Shown: positions 16,412-23,873, counted from the first letter of the stretch. The stretch is 24,337 nucleotides of DNA from Deltaproteobacteria bacterium (GCA_021789795.1 JAJYJA010000013.1:1-24337); one strand, 5' to 3'. The notes: generated from the letters alone by a model not told the origin. Numbers and translations: made by a program.

Positions 16412-17472
16412 GCGGAGAAGATGGCCTCCACGAACTCCGCCGGGTCAAAATCACGCAGGTCGTCCATCTTCTCGCCCACCCCGATAAAGCGGATGGGCAG
16501 GTTGAACTCCCGGCTGATGTTGACCACGATTCCGCCCTTGGCGGTGCCGTCCAGCTTGGTCAGGGCAAGCCCGGTGAGCCCGGCCGCCTGGTGGAACTGG
16601 CGGGCCTGGGAGACGGCGTTCTGGCCGGTGGTGGCGTCGAGCACCAGCATCACCTCGTGGGGGGCGCCGGGGCATTTCTTGGCGATCACCCGCTTGATCT
16701 TGCGCAGCTCCTCCATCAGGTTGACCTTGGTGTGCAGGCGGCCGGCGGTGTCGATGATGATGACGTTGAAGTTGCGGTTCTTGGCGTACTCCAGGGCGTC
16801 GAAGGCCACCGAGGAGGGGTCGGCGCCCTGCTGCTGGGCCGAGACCTCCACCCCGATGCGCTCGCCCCAGACCTTGAGCTGGTCGATGGCCGCGGCCCGG
16901 AAGGTGTCGGCGGCCACCAGCAGCACCTTGTTGCCGGCCTGCTTGAACTTGTGGGCCAGCTTGCCGATGGTGGTGGTCTTGCCCACCCCGTTCACCCCCA
17001 GCACCAGGATGACGAAGGGCCCGGAGTCCGGCAGCACCAGCTCCGCCGGACGCTCCACCTGCCGCAGGAAGTCAAGCATCCGGGCCTTCAGAAAGCGGCG
17101 CAGGGCCTCGGGGTCGGCCAGCTCCTGGCGGCTAACCTGCGCCCTCGCCTCGTCCAACAGCTCGTGGACGGTGCGGACCCCCAGGTCGGAGGTGACCAGC
17201 GCCTCCTCCAGTTCGTCGAGCAAGTCGGCGTCGATCACCTTCTTGCCGTGGAACACCCGATCCACCTTGTCGAGCAGGGCACTCCTGGTCTTGGCAAGGC
17301 CGCTCTTCAAACGCTGCAAGAGCCCGGCCTGGGTCTCGGGCGCTGGCTCCGGTACCGGCGGGGGCAGCTCGGAAAGCGCCGCCTCCGGCGCCGGACTCAC
17401 CTCTGCCTGCGGCTGGGGCTCCGGTTTGCTATCGGCCCCTAAGCCGATCTTTTTCTTGAACCATCCTAACAT
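16408..17472 (-). CDS. ftsY: Signal recognition particle receptor FtsY
   Basis: A 354-residue SRP GTPase. It has an acidic and proline-rich A region (about 11-50), the helical N domain (about 55-140), and the G domain with GVNGVGKTT (159-167), the insertion-box sequence AADTFRAAAIDQLKVW (187-202), DTAGR (241-245), TKLDGTAKGG (305-314) and GVGEKMDDL (331-339). It docks ribosome-SRP complexes at the membrane for co-translational insertion. AAGGA sits 8 bases before the ATG. The following TerB/DnaJ gene overlaps its stop. Length is usual for a FtsY with a short A domain. Confidence 0.97.
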   Translation of the reverse strand: MLGWFKKKIGLGADSKPEPQPQAEVSPAPEAALSELPPPVPEPAPETQAGLLQRLKSGLAKTRSALLDKVDRVFHGKKVIDADLLDELEEALVTSDLGVRTVHELLDEARAQVSRQELADPEALRRFLKARMLDFLRQVERPAELVLPDSGPFVILVLGVNGVGKTTTIGKLAHKFKQAGNKVLLVAADTFRAAAIDQLKVWGERIGVEVSAQQQGADPSSVAFDALEYAKNRNFNVIIIDTAGRLHTKVNLMEELRKIKRVIAKKCPGAPHEVMLVLDATTGQNAVSQARQFHQAAGLTGLALTKLDGTAKGGIVVNISREFNLPIRFIGVGEKMDDLRDFDPAEFVEAIFSA

Positions 17473-17513
17473 GATATCATCCTTATCGTTAATCAGCCGT
17501 CATGGCGCAAATC

Positions 17514-17554
17514 TGCTGGCGTCGCAGGGGATCGGACTTTGGGCGCCGCCAGCA
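17514..17554 (-). promoter_or_regulatory. Stem-loop between ispH-ubiA and ftsY
   Basis: TGCTGGCG and CGCCAGCA form a perfect 8-bp stem around a 25-base loop in the 106-base gap before ftsY. No T-run follows in either direction, so it is not a typical terminator. It may be a processing or pausing site. Confidence 0.35.
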
Positions 17555-17578
17555 ACCGTGTTCTGCTCCTCCCGCCCT

Positions 17579-19327
17579 TTACGCGCCGGCCATACCCTCG
17601 GCGGCCCATACCATCAGGGCGACGATGACGAAGGTGGTCTCCAGGCCGAACTCCAGCCTCACCCCCGGACTCCAGTAGCCCCGGCTGTACAGCCAGGTGA
17701 CCCCGGCCAGGTAGAGCAGGCCGGGCGCCAGACCATAGCCCGCCGGCACCGCGATCAGCCCCAGGGCGGGATAGACGGCGAGCAATCCCAAAAGCAGGAT
17801 CAAGACGGCGTTCAGTACCCCGAGGGTCTTTTTCGCCCCCAGGAGCACCGGCAGGGTCTCCCGGCCCAGGATGCGGTCGCCCTGCACCTGGAAGACATCA
17901 AACAGGGCGTTGCGGACAAAGACCATGAGCAGGATATAGACCATCACCCCGTAGCTCCTGGCGTTTAAGCCCTGGCCGTCGTACAGGGCCGGGATGATGA
18001 CCACCACCAGGGCCCAGGCCAGGGCCACGAAGAAGGTCTTGGAGCCGGGGATCTCCTTGAGCCGTGACACCTTGATCCGTTCGGCCAGAAAGCGGGGGAT
18101 GAAGTTGATCCGGTAGAGGACGCCGAAGACGCTCATCACCAGGAGCAGGGACAAGGGCCGCCAGCCGCCGTTGGCGATCACCAGCAGCCCCGCCACCAGG
18201 GCGAGGGTGGAGGCGGCCATCATCGCCTTGCGGTACTTGCGGCTGAACTGCTGATAGGCCGGGTCGTCGAAGATCTGCGCCTGTCGGTCGGTCAAGCGGT
18301 TGATGTTGTGCATGGCGAAGAGGTAGCAAAGCGCGATGAAGCCGTGCGCCAGCCGGGGGGTGATGCCCTGCAGGCTCCCGCAGGCCAGGGCCAGGAGGCC
18401 GCCGCCCAAGGCGACGTAGAGGTTGGAGACCATCAGGAAACGCACCAGGCGGTAAAGGCCGTGCGCCAGATGGTTGTCGCCCCGGCCGGGGATGGCCTCC
18501 AGTGCCCTGGCCACCCGGTTGATCATCCAGGTGGGGGTGGAGGCCCCGGCGGTGACCCCCACGCAGTCGAAGGCCTTGATGGCCGCCACGTCCAGCTCCT
18601 CCTCGGTCTCGACCAGGAACACCCGGCGGCCCATGCCCTGTGCGATCTCGGCCAGGCGGGTGGTGTTGGCGCTGTTCTTGCCGCCCACCACCACCACCGC
18701 CTCCACCTGTCCGCACAGGGTGCGCACCGCCTCCTGGCGGCGGTGGGTGGAGTCGCAGATGGTGTCGAACACCTCGCCCTGCGGGTAGCGGCCGGTGATG
18801 ATCCCGGTGATGGCCGCCAATACCGCCTCGTCCTGGGTGGTCTGGCTGACGATGATGTAGGGCCGCGACTGGTCGAGGACCAGCTCCCTGGCCTCGGCCT
18901 CGTTGGACACCACCTGGCAGTCCGGCCCGGCGTAGCCCATCAGGCCATCGACCTCGGCGTGGTTGCGGTCGCCCACGATCACCGTGGTCTTGCCCAGCCG
19001 GCGGTGCTTGCCGATGATCGCCTGCACCTTGAGCACCCTTGGACAGGTGGCGTCCTTGACCGTGAGGCCGGCGTCCTTGAGCCCCTTCTTCTTGACCGGC
19101 GGCACCCCGTGGGCCCGAATGATCACCGTGCCGGCGGCGGTCTCCGGCACCTCCTTCAGCACCCCGACCCCCTTGTCCCGAAGCACTTCCAGCACCTGCG
19201 GGTTGTGGATCAGGGGGCCGAAGGTGGCGATCCGCTCCTCCCCCCGGTTGACCAGGTCGAGGGTCAGATCGACCGCCCGCCGCACCCCCATGCAGAAGCC
19301 GGCCTTCTTGGCCACCAGCACCCTCAC
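17579..19327 (-). CDS. ispH: IspH-UbiA fusion: HMBPP reductase with prenyltransferase-like membrane domain
   Basis: Residues 1-280 are a full IspH (LytB). The three 4Fe-4S cysteines are Cys12 (AGFCMGV), Cys95 (DATCPRV) and Cys191 (TICDSTHRRQ). The substrate-site residues His41, His73, His123, Glu125, Ser219, Asn221 and Ser263 are in place. IspH makes IPP and DMAPP in the MEP pathway. From about 290 to 582 the chain becomes a polytopic UbiA-like prenyltransferase domain. It has a divergent first Asp motif (NINRLTDRQAQIFDD, 341-355) and a clear second motif, DVFQVQGDRILGRETLPVLLG (477-497). IspH is normally soluble at about 280-320 residues. The GTG start overlaps the fur-feoA stop as GTGA, with GGAGGAG upstream. 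The prenyl acceptor is unknown. Confidence 0.92.
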   Translation of the reverse strand: MRVLVAKKAGFCMGVRRAVDLTLDLVNRGEERIATFGPLIHNPQVLEVLRDKGVGVLKEVPETAAGTVIIRAHGVPPVKKKGLKDAGLTVKDATCPRVLKVQAIIGKHRRLGKTTVIVGDRNHAEVDGLMGYAGPDCQVVSNEAEARELVLDQSRPYIIVSQTTQDEAVLAAITGIITGRYPQGEVFDTICDSTHRRQEAVRTLCGQVEAVVVVGGKNSANTTRLAEIAQGMGRRVFLVETEEELDVAAIKAFDCVGVTAGASTPTWMINRVARALEAIPGRGDNHLAHGLYRLVRFLMVSNLYVALGGGLLALACGSLQGITPRLAHGFIALCYLFAMHNINRLTDRQAQIFDDPAYQQFSRKYRKAMMAASTLALVAGLLVIANGGWRPLSLLLVMSVFGVLYRINFIPRFLAERIKVSRLKEIPGSKTFFVALAWALVVVIIPALYDGQGLNARSYGVMVYILLMVFVRNALFDVFQVQGDRILGRETLPVLLGAKKTLGVLNAVLILLLGLLAVYPALGLIAVPAGYGLAPGLLYLAGVTWLYSRGYWSPGVRLEFGLETTFVIVALMVWAAEGMAGA

Positions 19328-20214
19328 CGCCGGGGGTACTCCTCCGGCGGCCCCTCGGTTTCACCCCGCTCGTCTCCCTCGTGGCGGCAGAGGTGGGTGA
19401 CCAGGATCTGCTGCGGGATGCCGCCGCCCAGGGCCAGGCGGGTGTTGTTGACGATCACCACGAAGGGCCCGGTGGGGTGGTTGCTGACCACCTCCAGGCA
19501 GGCGCCGGGGAGGAGTCCCAGGTCCGCCAGGCGGTTGGCGTTCTCCCGCATGGCCACTACCTTGACGATCCGCACCCGCTCGCCGTTGGCGGCCAGGTGC
19601 AGGGGCAAGGTGGGCGTCCGGCTGGCCAGGCAGCGTCCGCAGAGGCCGTAGATCTCGGTCTTGTGTTGCAGAACGTGGAAGCGGTGGCTCTCGGCGATCT
19701 TAAGTTGCAGGGCCTCCAGGATGTCGTCCTTGAACTCCTCGATCCGTCCGCACTTGGTGCAGATCAGGTGATCGTGGTGCTGGCCCAGGTGCAGGTGCTC
19801 GTAACGCGGCTCCTGGCTGTCGAAGTCCAGGCGCTGGGCGAAGCCGTACTGGCAGAACATCTGCATGGTCTCTTGGAGAAAGGCCCGGTCGCGCAGCTCG
19901 GGCCGGCCCTCGCCCACCATCTCCAGCAGCTCGGAGATGCTGACGTGCAGCTCGGTGGCCAGGAAGATGTCCAGGATGGCCAGGCGCTCGGGGATGCGGG
20001 TGGCCCGGAAGGACGCAAGCACCGTCTCGAACTGCTCGCGGTCGTGACGGTGTTCCTCGGCCACCGCCGGGGCCGGGGGCGCTGCATGCTTGGGCCAGAC
20101 CCGCTTGAACAGGGCCGAGACCGGGTTTAAGAGCCGGGAGCCAAGCCCGCCCCGGCCCTGGCCGTCGTGCCGCCGGCACCTGGAGTGCCCGCCGCCCTCC
20201 CTTGAACTCTTCAT
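19324..20214 (-). CDS. Fur-FeoA fusion: Fur-family iron regulator with C-terminal FeoA domain
   Basis: A 296-residue protein with three parts. Residues 1-60 are a basic, low-complexity extension. Residues 60-200 are a Fur-family regulator: a winged helix (about 62-140), a His-rich metal site HLHLGQHHDHLIC (140-152), and zinc pairs Cys152/Cys155 and Cys192/Cys195. Residues 208-275 are an SH3-like FeoA domain: RVRIVKVV, LADLGLLPGACLEVV, PFVVIVNNTRLALGGGIPQQILV. FeoA normally partners the FeoB ferrous transporter; an SH3-like domain of this fold is known at the C-terminus of DtxR-type, not Fur-type, regulators. It likely senses Fe(II) or another divalent metal and represses uptake genes. The first 58 residues may not all be translated, since the ribosome site near 20214 is only fair. 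It is coupled to ispH-ubiA by a 4-bp overlap. Confidence 0.9.
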   Translation of the reverse strand: MKSSREGGGHSRCRRHDGQGRGGLGSRLLNPVSALFKRVWPKHAAPPAPAVAEEHRHDREQFETVLASFRATRIPERLAILDIFLATELHVSISELLEMVGEGRPELRDRAFLQETMQMFCQYGFAQRLDFDSQEPRYEHLHLGQHHDHLICTKCGRIEEFKDDILEALQLKIAESHRFHVLQHKTEIYGLCGRCLASRTPTLPLHLAANGERVRIVKVVAMRENANRLADLGLLPGACLEVVSNHPTGPFVVIVNNTRLALGGGIPQQILVTHLCRHEGDERGETEGPPEEYPRR

Positions 20215-20260
20215 CGCCCCTTACCCATGCGGATCGGACTGTTGGTCACGCCATCAACCC

Positions 20261-20350
20261 TGATGCTCTCGTAAAAAGGTAGCCGGTGGCTAAGCAAACG
20301 AGCCAAACCGCCCCGCGCCGCCGTAGATCGGTCTTTTTGCGACGCCATCA
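20261..20350. repeat. Palindromic repeat, copy 2 (internally deleted)
   Basis: This copy retains one arm nearly intact (about 20300-20350, matching 73-124 of copy 1) joined directly to the outer end of the other arm (GGTGGCTAAGCAAA, about 20286-20299). The central loop and most of the second arm are missing. The flank TGATGCTCTCGTAAAAAGG (20261-20279) resembles the outer flanks of copies 1 and 3. Its last bases, TCA at 20348-20350, are the manC stop codon on the minus strand. It fills most of the space between manC and fur-feoA. Confidence 0.8.
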
Positions 20351-21757
20351 CCCCTGCCGACCAAAGTCGTCGTCGAAGCGCACGATGTCGTCCTCGCCCA
20401 GGTAGCTGCCGTTTTGCACCTCGATCAGCTCCAGGGGGATGACCCCGGGGTTCTCCAGGCGATGGGTCTCGCCGCAGGGGATATAGGTGGACTGGTTCTC
20501 CAGCACCAGAAACACCCGCTCCCCGCAGGTCACCCGGGCCGTGCCCCGGACCACCACCCAGTGCTCGGAGCGGTGGTGGTGCATCTGTAGCGAGAGCTTG
20601 ACCTTGGGCAGGACGGTGATCCGCTTGATCTTGAATTTTTCCTGCTCCTCCAGCACCGTGTAGCTGCCCCAGGGCCGGAACACCGTCTGGTGCAGCCGGT
20701 ACTGCTCCCGGCCCTCCCTCTTCAGGCGATCCACCACCAGCTTTACCTCCTGGGAGCGGTTCAGGGGGGCCACCAGCACCGCGTCGGCGGTCTCGACCAC
20801 CAGGGTGTCGGCCAGCCCCACCGCCGCCACCAGGCCGTGCTCGGCGCGGATCAGGCAGTTGTCCACCTCGGTGAGCAGCACGTCGCCGCTCGCCACGTTG
20901 CCCCGCTCGTCCTTGTCCGCCACCTCCCACAGCGCCCGCCAGGAACCGATATCGCTCCAGCCGAGATCGGCCCCCACCACCGCCACCTGGCGGGAACGCT
21001 CCATCAGGGCGTAGTCGATGGAATCCGCCGGGCAGGCCCGCATACTCTCGGCGTCCAGGCGGAAAAACACCCCGTCCGCCGTCCCCCGCTCCACCGCCTG
21101 GGTCATGGATTCGGCGATGACCGGGCAGTGGACGGCCATCGCCGCCATCAGGGTCTGACTGTCGAAGGCGAACATCCCGGAGTTCCAGAGATACTCGCCC
21201 GAGGCCAGGTAGTTGCGGGCCGTGGCCAGGTCAGGTTTCTCGACAAAGGAGCGCACCGCATGGCCCTCGCCCCGCTGGATATAGCCGTAGCCGGTCTCGG
21301 GGGCGGTGGGCTCGACCCCGAAGGTGACCAGTTGCCCGGCCTGGGCCAGGGCGCTGGCCCGCTTCACCGCGCCGGCAAAGGCCTCGGACTTGCCGATCAG
21401 GTGATCGGCGGGCATGACCAGGAGGGTAACCGGCCCCCCGTGGAGACGCTGGCTATAGCAGGCGGCGGCGTAGATGGCCGGGGCGGTGTTGCGGCCCGTG
21501 GGCTCAAGCAGGATGGCCGCCTGCCCCCCGCCCTCCACGGCCTCGATCTGGGACTTGACCAGGAAACGGTGCTCCTCGCCCACCACCAGCAGGGGCGGGG
21601 CCGCGTCTGGCAATCCCAGGGCCCGGACAACGGTGGCCTGCAACAGGGAGTGGTCGCCCACCAGGTTGATGAGCTGCTTGGGATACAACTCCCGGGAGAG
21701 GGGCCAGAGCCGGGAGCCGGTGCCGCCGGCCAGGATGACGGGTTGGATGATCGCCAT
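20348..21757 (-). CDS. manC: Mannose-1-phosphate guanylyltransferase / mannose-6-phosphate isomerase
   Basis: A 469-residue bifunctional type II enzyme. The N-terminal nucleotidyltransferase has GGTGSRLWPLSRELYPKQ (11-28), GRNTAPAI, PADHLI and FVEKPD. The C-terminal cupin isomerase has FRPWGSYTVLE, LPKVKLSLQMHHHRSEHWVV and IPCGETHRLENPG, including its metal-binding His cluster. It makes GDP-mannose from mannose-1-P and interconverts mannose-6-P and fructose-6-P, feeding polysaccharide or glycan synthesis. AGGAA lies about 7 bases before the ATG. It follows the DedA gene by 42 bases and probably shares its transcript. The stop codon lies at the edge of repeat copy 2. No other polysaccharide gene is in view. 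Confidence 0.96.
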   Translation of the reverse strand: MAIIQPVILAGGTGSRLWPLSRELYPKQLINLVGDHSLLQATVVRALGLPDAAPPLLVVGEEHRFLVKSQIEAVEGGGQAAILLEPTGRNTAPAIYAAACYSQRLHGGPVTLLVMPADHLIGKSEAFAGAVKRASALAQAGQLVTFGVEPTAPETGYGYIQRGEGHAVRSFVEKPDLATARNYLASGEYLWNSGMFAFDSQTLMAAMAVHCPVIAESMTQAVERGTADGVFFRLDAESMRACPADSIDYALMERSRQVAVVGADLGWSDIGSWRALWEVADKDERGNVASGDVLLTEVDNCLIRAEHGLVAAVGLADTLVVETADAVLVAPLNRSQEVKLVVDRLKREGREQYRLHQTVFRPWGSYTVLEEQEKFKIKRITVLPKVKLSLQMHHHRSEHWVVVRGTARVTCGERVFLVLENQSTYIPCGETHRLENPGVIPLELIEVQNGSYLGEDDIVRFDDDFGRQG

Positions 21758-21799
21758 GTCAGGTTCCTCGTGGGTAAATTTGACGCGTCTGGGCCGGGC

Positions 21800-22453
21800 T
21801 CAAGACGCCGGCCCCTGGCCTTTCTCCCGGCGGGCCTTCAGCCACTCGTGGGCCACCGGCCAGAGGGAGAGGATGACGATGGCCAGGACGACCAGCTCGA
21901 AATTTCTTTTCACCACCGGAATCTCGCCAAAAAAATGGCCGGCGGCGGTCAGGAGACCCACCCAGAGGCAGGCCCCCAGCACGTTGTAGGCGGCGAAGTG
22001 ACGGTAGGTCATCCGGCCCACCCCGGCCACGAAGGGGGCGAAGGTGCGGACGATGGGCACGAAGCGGGCCAGGACGATGGTCTTGTTGCCGTACTTCTCG
22101 TAGAAGGCGTGGGTCTTCTCCAGGTGCTCCCGCTTGATGAAGCCGATCCCGCCCCCCTCGGCCCGCGCCCCGAGCAGGCGGCCAGCCGCGTAGTTGGCCG
22201 CATCCCCCAGGATGGCGGCGGTGGCCAGGCTGACAAAGAGCAGCCAGGGGCTGAGCCCGGTGCGCGAGGCCAAGGCCCCGGCGGCGAAGAGCAGGGAGTC
22301 GCCGGGCAGGAAGGGGGTGATCACCAGCCCGGTCTCGGCGAAGATCACCAGAAACAGGATGCCGTAGGTCAGGCCGCCGTACTGGCCGATCACCCCTTGC
22401 AGGGAACGGTCGAGGTGGAGGATGAAGTTGAGGGCGTCGGTGAAAAATTTCAT
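21800..22453 (-). CDS. DedA/VTT-domain membrane protein
   Basis: A 217-residue membrane protein of the DedA family. Characteristic parts are FAETGLVITPFLPGDSLLF (38-56), LGDAANYAAGRLLG, and the amphipathic RFVPIVRTFAPFVAGVGRM with its conserved arginines. The family acts as flippase-like lipid transporters for polyprenyl phosphate or phospholipids and supports membrane homeostasis. The ribosome site is weak: AAGGGAGA is about 16 bases upstream of the ATG, more distant than usual. It is first in the run with manC, which fits recycling of a lipid carrier used by mannose-containing glycans (inference). Confidence 0.93.
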   Translation of the reverse strand: MKFFTDALNFILHLDRSLQGVIGQYGGLTYGILFLVIFAETGLVITPFLPGDSLLFAAGALASRTGLSPWLLFVSLATAAILGDAANYAAGRLLGARAEGGGIGFIKREHLEKTHAFYEKYGNKTIVLARFVPIVRTFAPFVAGVGRMTYRHFAAYNVLGACLWVGLLTAAGHFFGEIPVVKRNFELVVLAIVILSLWPVAHEWLKARREKGQGPAS

Positions 22454-22510
22454 AGGGGGTCAATCGTCTCCCTTGCGGAGCGGGCGGGAGGCGCGGTAAC
22501 GGTTATTCAT

Positions 22511-22664
22511 GATGGCGTCGCAAAAAGACCGATCTACTGCGTTGCGGGGCGGTTTGGCTCGTTCGGCATACCATCTGTATGGCCTCACTCGCCAAACACA
22601 CCCCGCGCCTTGTATATCGGCCCTTTTGCTTAGCCATCGGCTGCCTTCTTGCGAGATCATCATT
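22511..22664. repeat. Palindromic repeat, copy 3 (most complete)
   Basis: Starts GATGGCGTCGCAAAAAG and ends CTTTTGCTTAGCCATC (22511-22638), then a flank GAGATCATCATTCA to 22664. The two arms of about 60 bases align with each other in inverted order (shared blocks GATGGC, GCAAAA, CCGAT, TAC, TTTGGC) and close on the loop CATACCATCTGTATG. It is inverted relative to copy 1. The flank overlaps the stop codon of the NamZ-family gene (TCA at 22660-22662 on this strand), and the other end lies 57 bases before the dedA start. Confidence 0.88.
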
Positions 22665-23826
22665 CATAAAGCAGGAAGGGCCGCCGTCGCTCGGCAAACT
22701 CCAGGAGCCCGCCCCGCCACCGGGTCTCCAGCTCCAGCACCGTCCAGCCCCGGCTCAAGCCCTCCCGGATCGACTTGTCGCCTAAAATCAAATCCAGCGG
22801 GGCGCGGACGAAATCGTACTCGTAGGGCGGCTCCTTTAAGCGGAACCCCTCGGGGAAGAGCCGCATGACCGCCGCCAACAGGGCAAGGCTGGTCCGATAG
22901 GGCAGGAAGGCGTGCGGGTCGGTGACGTGGATCTGAAAGCCCCAGCAGGGCGCGCCCGCCCACTTGTTGGCGGTGGGCTCGAAACACACCGGCCGCAGGA
23001 GACAGCCCGGCAGGGGGGTGTCGTCAATGGCCTTGAGCATCGCCGCCTGGTTCAGGAAGGGGGCGCCGAACAGCTCAAAGGGCAGGGCGGTGCCCCGGCC
23101 CTCCGAGAGGTTGGTGCCCTCCCAGAGCACCTGGCCGGGATAGACCAGGGCCGACAGGTAAGTCGGCAGGTTGGGCGAGGGAAAGACCCAGGGCAGGCCG
23201 GTATCGGGGAAATGCATCTCCCGCCGCCAGCCGGCCATGGGGATGACCGTAAGCTCGGCGGGTTGCGGCAGCCCGTCGTTCAGCAGCCGGGCCAGCTCGC
23301 CGAAGGTCAGGCCGTGGCGCATGGGCAGAGCCGCCACCCCCACGAAGGAGCGGCAGTCGTCCTTCAGGAGGTTGCCCTCCATCTGGCTGCCGCCCACGGG
23401 GTTGGGCCGGTCGAGCACCACCACCCGTTTGCCGTGGCGGGCCGCCTCCTCCAGGCAGTAAAGCAGGGTGGACATGAAGGTGTAAACCCGGGTGCCGGCA
23501 TCGACCAGGTCCACCAGCAGCACGTCCAGATGCTCCAACATCCCGGCCTCGGGCCGCCGGGTGTCGCCGTAGAGGCTGAAGATCGGCCGGCCATGTTCGT
23601 CCACCCGGTGGCCTGACTCGACCATGTTGTCCTGCTTCTCGGCGAAAAAGCCGTGCTGGGGAGAGAACAGGCAGCGCAGCTGTCCGGGGAAGGCCTGAGC
23701 GATCAGCTCCCTGGCGGGTCGGAAATGGCCATCCACCGAGGCCTGGTTGCTCAACAGCCCCAGCCGCTGGCCCTCAAGCCAGGGTGGCGGCGCCTTGACA
23801 AGTTCTTCAAGCCCCAGGGAAATCAT
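22660..23826 (-). CDS. NamZ-family exo-beta-N-acetylmuramidase (DUF1343)
   Basis: A 388-residue protein with DUF1343/NamZ landmarks: LGLLSNQASVD (22-32), LFSPQHGFF (53-61), SLYGDTRRPE, DVLLVDLVDAGTRVYTFMST (100-119), VLDRPNPVGG (136-145), PMRHGLTFGELA, PSPNLPT, YPGQVLWEGTNLSEGRGT and PFELFGAPFL. The known members remove MurNAc from the non-reducing end of peptidoglycan fragments during wall recycling. No signal peptide is seen, so it should act in the cytoplasm, unlike secreted members. AGG lies about 9 bases before the ATG. The last codons run into repeat copy 3. It is divergent from the cooC-like gene. Confidence 0.92.
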   Translation of the reverse strand: MISLGLEELVKAPPPWLEGQRLGLLSNQASVDGHFRPARELIAQAFPGQLRCLFSPQHGFFAEKQDNMVESGHRVDEHGRPIFSLYGDTRRPEAGMLEHLDVLLVDLVDAGTRVYTFMSTLLYCLEEAARHGKRVVVLDRPNPVGGSQMEGNLLKDDCRSFVGVAALPMRHGLTFGELARLLNDGLPQPAELTVIPMAGWRREMHFPDTGLPWVFPSPNLPTYLSALVYPGQVLWEGTNLSEGRGTALPFELFGAPFLNQAAMLKAIDDTPLPGCLLRPVCFEPTANKWAGAPCWGFQIHVTDPHAFLPYRTSLALLAAVMRLFPEGFRLKEPPYEYDFVRAPLDLILGDKSIREGLSRGWTVLELETRWRGGLLEFAERRRPFLLYE

Positions 23827-23873
23827 CGATCAACCTATTGAAATGGCAAGATAAATTTTACAATTACCTCGGA

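Noticed and set aside
17514..17545. A fourth degenerate copy of the palindromic repeat (TGGCGTCGCA then ATCGGAC).
   Set aside because: Only about ten contiguous bases match the repeat end, and the rest does not align, so chance cannot be excluded.
14951..17968. A 1005-codon open frame on the plus strand, and similar long frames at 12509-14131 and 20690-22633.
   Set aside because: They lie antisense to well-identified genes (ftsY, the TerB/DnaJ gene, rlmD, the hybrid kinase, manC). Their translations are low-complexity and rich in Gly, Pro, Gln and Val, as expected from the opposite strand of GC-rich codons.
1..22664. A composite transposon or genomic island bounded by the inverted repeats.
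   Set aside because: No transposase or integrase, contents are mostly core genes, and base composition looks uniform across the boundaries.
23820..23835. An FNR/CRP-type operator (ATCATCGATCAA) near the NamZ-family start.
   Set aside because: Only one half-site fits TTGAT; the second half is wrong, and it overlaps the start codon.
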